From positions 1 through 64,000 of the forward strand of contig NZ_JACAXB010000034.1 in NCBI RefSeq assembly GCF_013391415.1: a DNA stretch of 64,000 nt. Direction: 5' to 3'. Under the pieces are notes generated by a model. It was not told the DNA's origin. It worked only from the letters and a program-made list of their open reading frames with translations, and searched no databases. The DNA comes from Aquitalea sp. LB_tupeE. GTDB taxonomy: Bacteria; Pseudomonadota; Gammaproteobacteria; Burkholderiales; Chromobacteriaceae. The position numbers and the translations under genes are program-made. This document shows, one piece after another, positions 1 to 6,489 of the stretch (the stretch's first letter is position 1; each line of letters begins with the position of its first letter).

Positions 1-839
1 TCCGGGGCCTTGAACACATTGCCGTCCAGCACCCAGAAGCGCAGGCCCTTGGGCAGATTGCCGCTGCCGTTGTCACGGATGAAGGCTTTGTCCTCACGGG
101 CGCCGATGGCGGCGGTGAGGTCGTCCACCACCACCTGGTCGACATTGGGGCTGATGCCGGCGTGGCCGAGCAGGTCGTTGCTGATGGGCACCAGTGCGGC
201 CATTTTCTTGGACGACAGCTTGAGGTCGTCGAATTCGGCACCGGTAACCGGGGCATCGGTATCGCTGCCGATGTAGCCGACCGCCGCCCCGCCCTTCATG
301 CGTGGCAAGGTGAGGTTGCCATTGTTGAGCGGCAGCGAGCGGGTGCCCATGCGGCGTACCACGGCCTTGGGGCGCAGCAGCTCGATGACTTCGCTGGCGA
401 GGTTGCTGGGAATCAGCACGCCACCGGCCGACGGCGTGGCGCTGTTGAGCGCGGCGGCGACTTCGCCACCGTAGCCGCCCTTGTCGGCGATATCCGCCGC
501 CAGCTGGTAATTGCCCTGGGCCTGGATCAGCGCCATGGCCATGCGGGCAACGGCCGCGCCCTTGACGCGCGGTGCGGCCGGGGTGGCAGGCAGCAAGACT
601 GGCGGCGCGCCCTGGGCGTTGAGCGTTTCCACTTGTTGCGCCGCTGCAGCCTGCATCTGTTCGGCGGCCTCGGCCCGCGCCAGCTTGTTGCCCAGTGCGG
701 TGAATTCCTGCTGCAGTTCGGTGACTTGTTGCAGCTGTTCGGCGGTGAGTTCGGTACCGGCCTGCTCCAGCTCGGCCAGTTGTTGGACCTGGGCGGCGAT
801 ATCGGCGCGGCGGGCTTTCATTTCCAGAATGGTGGGCAT
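1..839 (-). CDS. Phage major capsid protein, HK97 family (3' end outside window)
   Basis: The reading frame starts with ATG at 839, preceded on the minus strand by a CTGGAGAAACC ribosome site, and runs off the left edge after 279 codons. Residues 1-60 are an alanine/glutamine-rich coiled-coil stretch like the delta/scaffold domain of HK97 gp5. After about residue 135 the sequence has the capsid signature (GGVLIPSNLASEVIELLR, then PLNNGNLTLPRMKGG and AAIGAREDKAFIRDNG). Capsid proteins of this group are cleaved by the protease encoded upstream (4185-5111). Here accessory genes and two terminators separate the two, so capsid transcription needs read-through, antitermination or a promoter I cannot identify. 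Confidence 0.85.
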   Translation of the reverse strand, partial: MPTILEMKARRADIAAQVQQLAELEQAGTELTAEQLQQVTELQQEFTALGNKLARAEAAEQMQAAAAQQVETLNAQGAPPVLLPATPAAPRVKGAAVARMAMALIQAQGNYQLAADIADKGGYGGEVAAALNSATPSAGGVLIPSNLASEVIELLRPKAVVRRMGTRSLPLNNGNLTLPRMKGGAAVGYIGSDTDAPVTGAEFDDLKLSSKKMAALVPISNDLLGHAGISPNVDQVVVDDLTAAIGAREDKAFIRDNGSGNLPKGLRFWVLDGNVFKAP

Positions 840-854
840 GGTTTCTCCAGACGT

Positions 855-877
855 AAAAAAACCGCCTCGGGGGCGGT
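855..877 (-). terminator. Rho-independent terminator just before the capsid gene
   Basis: On the minus strand ACCGCC, a five-base loop and GGCGGT are followed by six to seven T. The hairpin ends only about 16 bases before the capsid ATG. The same hairpin recurs at 3504-3525. Confidence 0.8.
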
Positions 878-886
878 GTGGGACGT

Positions 887-910
887 AAAAAGCCCTTCGG
901 ATGAAGGGCT
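887..910 (-). terminator. Rho-independent terminator after the HEPN gene
   Basis: On the minus strand AGCCCTTC-ATCC-GAAGGGCT is followed by a T run. It lies in tandem with the terminator at 855-877, so the HEPN gene is followed by a double terminator. Confidence 0.7.
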
Positions 911-931
911 TTCATTGGCAGGTGGTGCGGT

Positions 932-1276
932 TTACAAACTGATCATGAGCGCCTGCGCTGCCTGACACTGTAGCTGGGCTTCCTGCACGGTGATGGTTTG
1001 TGTCAGCCGGTAATCCGCCTTGCAACGGCATTTGTGCATGGCCTTGAGTAGTTGTGCGATTTCCTTGGCACGGGCCTGCTCAAAACGCAGGGATAGTTGC
1101 CGGTGCAAGCCGGAGCTGGTTGCGACTGGAGCCGGCCTTGCCTTTGCTGCGTATTGGAAGGCATGGTGATAGGCCGCGTAGTAAGCACGGCTGGCACTGT
1201 TACGGCATGCCATTTCACTACCGCTGGCCAGCATCAGTTCGGCGGCGCGCAGGAAGTGTTCGGGGCTAACCGGCAC
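932..1276 (-). CDS. HEPN-domain protein, putative RNase (phage accessory gene)
   Basis: A 114-residue protein read from GTG at 1276, a start that overlaps the stop of the preceding gene by 11 bases and suggests translational coupling. A longer open frame upstream lacks a ribosome site and would cover the neighbour. The helical core has SRAYYAAYHHAF (about residues 29-40), giving Arg30 and His37 in the Rx4-6H arrangement of active HEPN ribonucleases. HEPN proteins act as toxins, often with a partner gene, in toxin-antitoxin and abortive-infection systems. The partner here would be the co-translated TPR-like gene. The domain call is by motif only; an ATG further in (MLASGSEM) is an alternative start. 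Confidence 0.6.
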   Translation of the reverse strand: MPVSPEHFLRAAELMLASGSEMACRNSASRAYYAAYHHAFQYAAKARPAPVATSSGLHRQLSLRFEQARAKEIAQLLKAMHKCRCKADYRLTQTITVQEAQLQCQAAQALMISL

Positions 1277-2060
1277 GATGCGGCACCACGGAGATGGTGG
1301 GGAAACTGAGCACGGTAGGATAATCCAGCCGGGCCTGGGCGGCGAAAATGGCCATGTTGAGTTCCAGCGCCTGCCCTGCAGTGACTGGTGCGTGATAGTC
1401 AATTGCGCAACCGAACTCTTCCATATACAGATACTCGGCGCGCAATTGCCAGGGTTTGCAATCGGTTTCGGGCAGCCTTTCGCGCAGTACGGTTTCCGCA
1501 CAGTCTATCCAGCAGGCAAGCGCATCGTCATTCAGGCCGACTTCCTTTAGTTCGGCATGCGCACAGGCAATCCACTGGATGCTGATTTCTGCCGATGTGG
1601 TTTGGCTTGTTTCCATGGGTTCTCCAGTATCGCCTATCAGTTCCAGTGCCTTGCCAACATGGCCACAGACTGAAAGCAGGACGGCCAGGGCTTTGCTTGC
1701 ATCGCTCCCCTGCCGCAGCAGCCGGTCCAGACTGAAGTCCACCACCCGTTGGCAGGCACGGCGGGAATGCAGGGTTGCCAGTAGCGCAGTTGCGTAGTTC
1801 TCCGCAATCAAAGCGGTGCCCGGGGCCAGACGCATGGCCTTCTGGAAATTGGCATCTATCTGTTCGACGTCGTTGTCGAATACCGCAAGCACACCGAGGA
1901 GTTGATAGCCATCTGCGGCCTCGTTGCCGCCCTTGCGGATCAAGGCACGTGCGTCTCTCTCCCATTGTTTCAGGAGGAATTCGCTGGGGGGATATTCACC
2001 AAACAAGGCGGTATTGAGCGCATCAATATGGCCTTGGGTGACGGTTTGCGCTTTTGCCAT
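1266..2060 (-). CDS. TPR-like helical protein, partner of the HEPN gene
   Basis: A 264-residue protein starting with ATG at 2060 (MAKAQTVTQGHIDALNTALF); 14 upstream in-frame codons are unlikely to be used. The middle (about residues 45-110) has the spacing of helical tetratricopeptide-like repeats: GYQLLGVLAVF, DANFQKAMRLAPG, AENYATALL. The rest is helical and rich in Ala/Leu/Glu. I do not recognise a named family. Its last codons overlap the HEPN start, so the two are co-translated, and I infer it could be a scaffold, sensor or antitoxin for the HEPN protein. A terminator-flanked cassette inside a head operon is typical of lysogenic-conversion genes. Confidence 0.6.
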   Translation of the reverse strand: MAKAQTVTQGHIDALNTALFGEYPPSEFLLKQWERDARALIRKGGNEAADGYQLLGVLAVFDNDVEQIDANFQKAMRLAPGTALIAENYATALLATLHSRRACQRVVDFSLDRLLRQGSDASKALAVLLSVCGHVGKALELIGDTGEPMETSQTTSAEISIQWIACAHAELKEVGLNDDALACWIDCAETVLRERLPETDCKPWQLRAEYLYMEEFGCAIDYHAPVTAGQALELNMAIFAAQARLDYPTVLSFPTISVVPHRAG

Positions 2061-2169
2061 GCACTCACGGTAGCATGGCGCAGCCCGGCGCGAAGCAGAC
2101 AAAAGCCATCACTCTGGCCAGCCCGGCCGGGCAAGCCAACACCACCCGCAGGCGGTGCCGGGCTGCGTA

Positions 2170-2946
2170 TCAGTGCCGGGTGATACGCCGTTGGCCTTGT
2201 TCCAGCTGGTCATCCTCGGCCAGCAGGTCGATGCATTCGGCCAGCTCCTGGATGCGGTGGTAGATGTGGGTCAGCCCTTTGCCGGTGATCAGGGTTTTGC
2301 TGTAGTTGATGTTTTCGCCGGTGCGCTTGTCGCGCCGGACGCGTGGCACCATGCGGAACAGGCCCTGGTCGATGTAGCGCTGGTAAGGCTCGTTGCTGTG
2401 CATCAGATAGCCCTGTTCGCGCAGCCAGCGGCACAGGCGGATGCGGCCGGTGCGCAGCTCTTTGGCTACCTGGTCGAAGGTTTGGGCGTTGATGCTGCTG
2501 GCCACGTCGTCGTGGAACTGGGCCTTGGGGGCTTGCTCGGCGACTTTGTGTTCCAGCAGGGCATTCTGTTGCTCGGCAAGGGCACGCTTTTCCAGCTGGT
2601 CGGCCCAGGCGCGGGCGGCGATGACCGGGTCGGTGAAGTCCGGTAGCACGGCGGCGGTGGCGCGCTGCTGTTCCAGTTCCAACCAGCGTTTGACGATACG
2701 GTTGCGCAAGGTGACGTTGTAGCCGGCGACCAAGGTGATGGTGAGTTCCTTGTCGAGGCGATACTCGGTTTGCTTGCGGTTCATCGAGTCCAGATAGATG
2801 TGTCCAAAACTGGACGCATCTATTTTCAGCACATCAAGCATATTCTCGATATCTCGCCGCACATGCTGATGCTGTTTTTCACACAGCTCGGCAATCTCCC
2901 GGCTGCTCATGGTCAGCACGGTGTCCGTCATCATCAGGCCAGTCAT
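2170..2946 (-). CDS. Phage regulatory protein with Rha N-domain and KilAC/ANT C-domain (antirepressor)
   Basis: A 258-residue protein starting with ATG at 2946 in an ATGA overlap with the small gene before it. Residues about 8-90 match the Rha family (SREIAELCEKQHQHVRRDIENML, then the TEYRLDKELTITLVAGYN stretch). Residues about 140-245 match the phage antirepressor C-terminal domain (AKELRTGRIRLCRWLREQGY, PYQRYIDQGLF, TLITGKGLTHIY). Such proteins relieve repression or interfere with host/phage regulators. The upstream leader looks like a c4-type antisense RNA unit, the classic control of antirepressor genes in P1/P7-like phages. Finding this gene within the head operon instead of the immunity region is unusual. 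Confidence 0.8.
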   Translation of the reverse strand: MTGLMMTDTVLTMSSREIAELCEKQHQHVRRDIENMLDVLKIDASSFGHIYLDSMNRKQTEYRLDKELTITLVAGYNVTLRNRIVKRWLELEQQRATAAVLPDFTDPVIAARAWADQLEKRALAEQQNALLEHKVAEQAPKAQFHDDVASSINAQTFDQVAKELRTGRIRLCRWLREQGYLMHSNEPYQRYIDQGLFRMVPRVRRDKRTGENINYSKTLITGKGLTHIYHRIQELAECIDLLAEDDQLEQGQRRITRH

Positions 2947-3203
2947 GGCAGCACCCCCAGGCTCAGGGTGACCACGTTTTCGCGATAAACATCGGCATCG
3001 TTGTGCAGAACCTGGGTGAGTCCTTTGCCGTGAATGGCGAGCTGGGTGATGGTGTCGTCTTGCGACAGGCGCGCGATGGCAGAGAGGATGCCGCACAGGG
3101 CATCGGCCTGTTGCATGGTGATGACCGTGTTGTCTTCGGCCATACAGCACAACTCATTGACCAGCACGTAGGCCGGCGGCGGGATATGGGAATGCGTTGT
3201 CAT
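2943..3203 (-). CDS. Small phage protein of unknown function ahead of the antirepressor
   Basis: An 86-residue protein from ATG 3203 with a strong AGGAGA ribosome site. It ends in an ATGA overlap with the antirepressor gene. The sequence (ADALCGILSAIARLSQDDTI) is helical with no motif I recognise. Its position, first gene after the antisense-RNA leader and coupled to the antirepressor, parallels the small gene icd ahead of ant in P1/P7, whose translation is what c4 RNA blocks. That role is inference. Confidence 0.6.
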   Translation of the reverse strand: MTTHSHIPPPAYVLVNELCCMAEDNTVITMQQADALCGILSAIARLSQDDTITQLAIHGKGLTQVLHNDADVYRENVVTLSLGVLP

Positions 3204-3235
3204 GGCGATTCTCCTGTTGGAAGAGGTTCGACAAA

Positions 3236-3428
3236 CCCGTTTATCAGACGGGCGGGCAGGAGCTGATAACCGTCCACAGCCGGCGGAGTAATTTCCCTTG
3301 CGGGTTTTGTATTCCTCGCACTCCCGCCCATCGAAAGAATCGACAGACGCAAAAAAACCGCACAGGAATGGTACCCGATGCGGCCCTTTTGAGCACGCTG
3401 TGGCGAAACGACTGGTGTTATCAGCACC
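3236..3428 (-). ncRNA. Candidate c4-type antisense RNA and its target leader
   Basis: Read on the minus strand the order is GCTGATAAC (3425-3417), a terminator (3383-3351), a segment closed by GGGCGGG/CCCGCCC (3329-3323 with 3256-3250) that carries the complement GTTATCAGC (3270-3262), then CTGATAAA (3247-3240) just before the ribosome site at about 3210. This target-terminator-antisense-target order is that of c4/CI immunity RNAs. Complementarity is only about 9 bases, so the call is tentative. The open frame across it (3200-3505) is probably not a protein. Confidence 0.4.
3351..3383 (-). terminator. Terminator inside the c4-like leader
   Basis: On the minus strand CCGCA pairs with TGCGG around a 16-base loop (minus order GCCGCATCGG...TGTGCGG) and is followed by seven T. 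It separates the upstream target from the antisense-RNA segment. Confidence 0.55.
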
Positions 3429-3503
3429 TGACCGCAGGCTAGCCTGAGTGGGTGCTTGGGGGAAACTGATCGAAGGGGTGGGTTAAACAAACCGACAGGC
3501 AAC

Positions 3504-3525
3504 AAAAAACCGCCTCGGGGGCGGT
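3504..3525 (-). terminator. Terminator after the GNAT-like gene (copy of 855-877)
   Basis: ACCGCC-CCCGA-GGCGGT then a T run on the minus strand, identical in stem and loop to the hairpin at 855-877. The pair frames the accessory block. Confidence 0.8.
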
Positions 3526-3540
3526 TCTAGAAAATGCAAT

Positions 3541-4098
3541 TCAAATTCTCAAACTAAATACACAAGTATCTAATTCACCATCAAAATTACCGCGAGGGAT
3601 TTTCTCAAGAGCATCACTCATTTTCATATCAACATACCCCATTCTTTTAAAGCACATTCTATACAGCCTGGCATTCACAACCGGTGTCATTGCAAACAAC
3701 ACATTGACATTATTTTTTAGAGCCCTTTCTATCAGGATGGAAAATACCCTTCGAAGCACATCCATACCACCATAACCTGGAGAGAGAGACAAGCCCTTCA
3801 ATTGAGCATAAACCGACTCACCAAACTCATGCTCGACAAGCTGGCTTCGAATATCACAGCCGCCAAATTTTTGAAGCACATCCAATCCACCACCATGCTC
3901 CTCAAACAAAATAATAACACCACCGACACACTGCCCATTACTACTAATTATCAAAACATCACCATCTTTTCCTGCTTCAACTTCATCGTCAGTGTAAAAA
4001 TCAACATTATGAACATTTACTGCCTGACGTTTTCGCAGGTAAACATATTCAGCAAGATGCTGCTTATCATCTGAGAATACATATTGCAAATCACTCAT
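3541..4098 (-). CDS. GNAT-fold, autoinducer-synthase/FeeM-like protein (AT-rich phage cargo)
   Basis: A 185-residue protein from ATG 4098. The pattern resembles N-acyl amino acid synthases and LuxI-like enzymes: an N-terminal LAEYVYLRKRQAV helix followed by DFYTDDEVE, a GDVLIISSNGQCVGGVIILF strand pair, GLSLSPGYGGMDVLRRVFSIL as the probable cofactor-binding turn, and NARLYRMCFKRMGY near the end. Such enzymes make acylated amino acids or signals from acyl-CoA or acyl-ACP. Base composition is far more AT-rich than its neighbours. With an AT-rich upstream region and its own terminator it is a self-contained cargo gene, transferred independently of the head genes. Substrate cannot be deduced. Confidence 0.5.
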   Translation of the reverse strand: MSDLQYVFSDDKQHLAEYVYLRKRQAVNVHNVDFYTDDEVEAGKDGDVLIISSNGQCVGGVIILFEEHGGGLDVLQKFGGCDIRSQLVEHEFGESVYAQLKGLSLSPGYGGMDVLRRVFSILIERALKNNVNVLFAMTPVVNARLYRMCFKRMGYVDMKMSDALEKIPRGNFDGELDTCVFSLRI

Positions 4099-4184
4099 AT
4101 TGCAAGCTGATCCAATTAAATGTTATTGATAAATTATGATTATTGCATTTTTTTGCAACCGTTACATGAAATATTTACGAACAT
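4099..4184 (-). promoter_or_regulatory. AT-rich probable promoter region of the GNAT-like gene
   Basis: About 85 bases of AT-rich DNA between the protease stop and the GNAT-like ATG, with several TATAAT-like and TTG-rich stretches. I cannot fix the exact -10/-35. It would let the cargo gene be expressed from the lysogen. Confidence 0.35.
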
Positions 4185-5111
4185 TCACAGTCTCATTTGC
4201 ATTGCAGCTGCTAAAGCATGCAACCGCTGGCGAGGATATAAAACTGACACAGCTCGCTCTGCGACAATTCGATCTATAGCTTGCTGCTGGGTCTCCACCC
4301 GGTCAGCCAAGCCTGCGGCAACGGCATCGGCTCCGAAGAACAGCCCGGCCTGAGTGGCTTGTACCGCACCGATGTCCAGCCCACGGTGAGTTGCCACCTG
4401 CTGGCAGAATTGCTGGTAGTGGCGGTCCAGCAGTGTGTTGACGGTGGCCAGTGCGGCTTCGCTGAGCGGGGCTTCGCTGGCCATGTCGTTTTTGTGTTCG
4501 CCACGGTACAGGGTGGTGACGACGATGCCCTCTTCGGCCAGTTGCTGGCTGATGTCGAGGTGCTTGATGATGACGCCAATGCTGCCAACACCGGCAGATT
4601 GGGACAGCACGATTTCGCTGCAGGCGCTGGCCAGTGCGTAGCCGGCGCTGTAGGCGGTGTAATGCACGATGGCGGTGACCGGCTTGCGGGCGGTAGCGGC
4701 GCGGATGTCAGCAGCCAGTTCGTAGCAGCCGACGGCAGCGCCGCCGGGGGTGGCCAGGTCCAGCACAATGTGGCCGATGGCGGGGTCGGCCAGGCCGGCA
4801 TTGAGCTGCTGGCGGATGCTTTCGTAGCTGGTCTGGTTGCTGCACAGACCGACGTCGTTAGCGCGTGGTACCAGAATGCCATGGACCGGGATGGTGAGGA
4901 CGCCCTGCTGCTGGCTGGCGGTGGGCTGGGCCGGGGCTTGCATGGCAGGCTGGCCAAGATCAGCACCGGCCAGCGCCGGCAGCTGGATGTTGACCTGTTG
5001 CAGGTTGATGCCCATGCGGCCACCGGCCCAGGCGATGGCTTCGTGCAGGACATCGGGCAGGACCAGCAGTGGCTGGTTGAACAGCTGGTGCAGGAACAGG
5101 TGTTTTTTCAT
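4185..5111 (-). CDS. Phage head maturation protease, S49/SppA type (ClpP fold)
   Basis: A 308-residue protein with ATG at 5111 in an ATGA overlap with the portal gene. After an N-terminal leader (about 1-90) comes the S49 core: GVLTIPVHGILVPR, HIVLDLATPGGAAVGCYELA and the nucleophile motif HYTAYSAGYALASAC (Ser in AYSAGY), then SVGSIGV-type glycine turns and YRGEHKNDM. In HK97-like phages the enzyme trims capsid and portal during head assembly. The order portal-protease-capsid is normal except that 3.3 kb of accessory genes now separates it from the capsid. Confidence 0.85.
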   Translation of the reverse strand: MKKHLFLHQLFNQPLLVLPDVLHEAIAWAGGRMGINLQQVNIQLPALAGADLGQPAMQAPAQPTASQQQGVLTIPVHGILVPRANDVGLCSNQTSYESIRQQLNAGLADPAIGHIVLDLATPGGAAVGCYELAADIRAATARKPVTAIVHYTAYSAGYALASACSEIVLSQSAGVGSIGVIIKHLDISQQLAEEGIVVTTLYRGEHKNDMASEAPLSEAALATVNTLLDRHYQQFCQQVATHRGLDIGAVQATQAGLFFGADAVAAGLADRVETQQQAIDRIVAERAVSVLYPRQRLHALAAAMQMRL

Positions 5112-6322
5112 GGTTGTAGCTCCGGGGTGCTGCCGGCCGGCACCATATTGAGCGGCTGCAGGTAAATGTCGCCGCCGGGGACCGGTGGCAGGTTTTCCAG
5201 GCGGCGGATGTCGTTGACCGACAGCCAGCCCCATTGGCGGCCTTTGGCATAGGCTTCGTAGCGGCTGGACTGGTCGCCACGCAGCAGCCCGCCGACGTTG
5301 AATTCGATGTAGTAGTCGGCGCGTTCGTCGGGCAGCAGCAGGTCACGCATCAGCGCCTGTTCGAAGCGTTTGAGCCAGGGCATGAGGCAGTAGATGACGT
5401 ATTCGATGCCCTGGTGCTCGATGTTATTGTTGGTGGCGCGCTCCAGCAGGCCGACCTTGTGGGGCGGTACCTTGAGGATTTGCGCGACTTCCAGCGCGGA
5501 CAGTTTGCGGCTGTCGAGCAACTGGGCGTCTTCGTTGGTCATGGACAGGGCGCGGAAGCTCATGCCGTCTTGCAGTACGGCGACTTTCATGGCGTTGTCT
5601 GCGCCACTGTATTCGTTCTTCCAGGCCTCTTTCACCTTCTGGATCTTGTCGCTGGTGAGTGCCTTGAGTTCTTGCTGGCCGACCATGGCCGGGCGTTCCA
5701 GCACACCGGCCAAGTGGGTGCCGTTGGCAAACACCTTGCTGGCGTGGTTCTGGGTGGCCATGGCCAGGCCGAGGGTGTTGCAGTGCAGTTGGACCGGACT
5801 GACGCCGGTGTAGCCGTTGAGGGTGAACCAGCGCACATGGTGAATCATGCGTTTTGGCAGCGGGCTGCCACCGTTGAGGCGGTAGTACGGCAGGTTGTCG
5901 CTGCCCTTGAGGACCTGCACCTTGTCGGTGTCCAGCGGTAGCAGTGCGGTGGGCCGCCCTGCCCGGTCGCGCTCGATGAAGGCGTAGCTGTTGCCGCGCA
6001 GGCCGTTGGCGATTTGCTGCTGTTCCAGGTATTCAAATGCGGTTTGCCAGGCGTTGGGCTGGTGGTGCACCAACTGATAGACCGGATGGTCTGTGGCGCG
6101 CTCGCGCTGATCGCCCTGACGGCGGTACAGCTCGCACGGCAGCTGGGCGACGGATTCGGCAATCAGTGAGACGCAGGCCTGGTAGGTGGTGAGGGCCAGC
6201 GCGGTATCCGGGCTCACCTGCATGCCGGCGGCGCTGCGGGCGGCACTGCCGAACAGGCTGGAGATCCATCCTTTGTCCGGACTGGCGGCACTTTGCGGGC
6301 CAAACTGCTGGGCGGTGAACAT
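5108..6322 (-). CDS. Phage portal protein, HK97 family
   Basis: 404 residues, starting at ATG 6322 directly after the stop of a 55-codon gene (TAATG). Typical portal features are the N-terminal ALALTTYQACVSLIAESVAQLPCELYRR, LLPLDTDKVQVLKG, then DGMSFRALSMTNEDAQLLDSRK and the conserved EVAQILKVPPHKVGLLERATNNNIEHQG. The portal ring sits at the vertex through which TerL pumps DNA. Length is normal for the family, and it is translationally coupled at both ends. Confidence 0.92.
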   Translation of the reverse strand: MFTAQQFGPQSAASPDKGWISSLFGSAARSAAGMQVSPDTALALTTYQACVSLIAESVAQLPCELYRRQGDQRERATDHPVYQLVHHQPNAWQTAFEYLEQQQIANGLRGNSYAFIERDRAGRPTALLPLDTDKVQVLKGSDNLPYYRLNGGSPLPKRMIHHVRWFTLNGYTGVSPVQLHCNTLGLAMATQNHASKVFANGTHLAGVLERPAMVGQQELKALTSDKIQKVKEAWKNEYSGADNAMKVAVLQDGMSFRALSMTNEDAQLLDSRKLSALEVAQILKVPPHKVGLLERATNNNIEHQGIEYVIYCLMPWLKRFEQALMRDLLLPDERADYYIEFNVGGLLRGDQSSRYEAYAKGRQWGWLSVNDIRRLENLPPVPGGDIYLQPLNMVPAGSTPELQP

Positions 6323-6489
6323 TATTGGCCTTTCTGTGCCGCGGCACGGGCTGTGCGGTAGGACCAGACCAGGGCGAAGCTGCCACCGCAGACCCAGCCC
6401 GCGGCCGGGTGTAGCAAGGCCGCGCCAGTGGTAACGGCAGCGGCGCCACTCAGGCCAACCAGCAAGGTGGCGATATCCAGTTTGCTCAC
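6322..6489 (-). CDS. Small membrane protein between TerL and portal
   Basis: A 55-residue protein starting with GTG at 6489, overlapping the TerL stop and ending in TAATG with the portal start. Two short hydrophobic stretches (IATLLVGLSGAAAVTTGAAL and WVCGGSFALVWSY) suggest a membrane hairpin. A gene of this size commonly sits here in HK97-like phages of this bacterial group; its role is unknown. The overlaps on both sides support it as real. Confidence 0.6.
   Translation of the reverse strand: MSKLDIATLLVGLSGAAAVTTGAALLHPAAGWVCGGSFALVWSYRTARAAAQKGQ

Noticed and set aside
3200-3505. 101-codon minus-strand frame with a phage-protein-like look
   Set aside because: It covers the c4-like leader, the terminator and targets. 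Similar translations are often annotated but probably reflect RNA structure.
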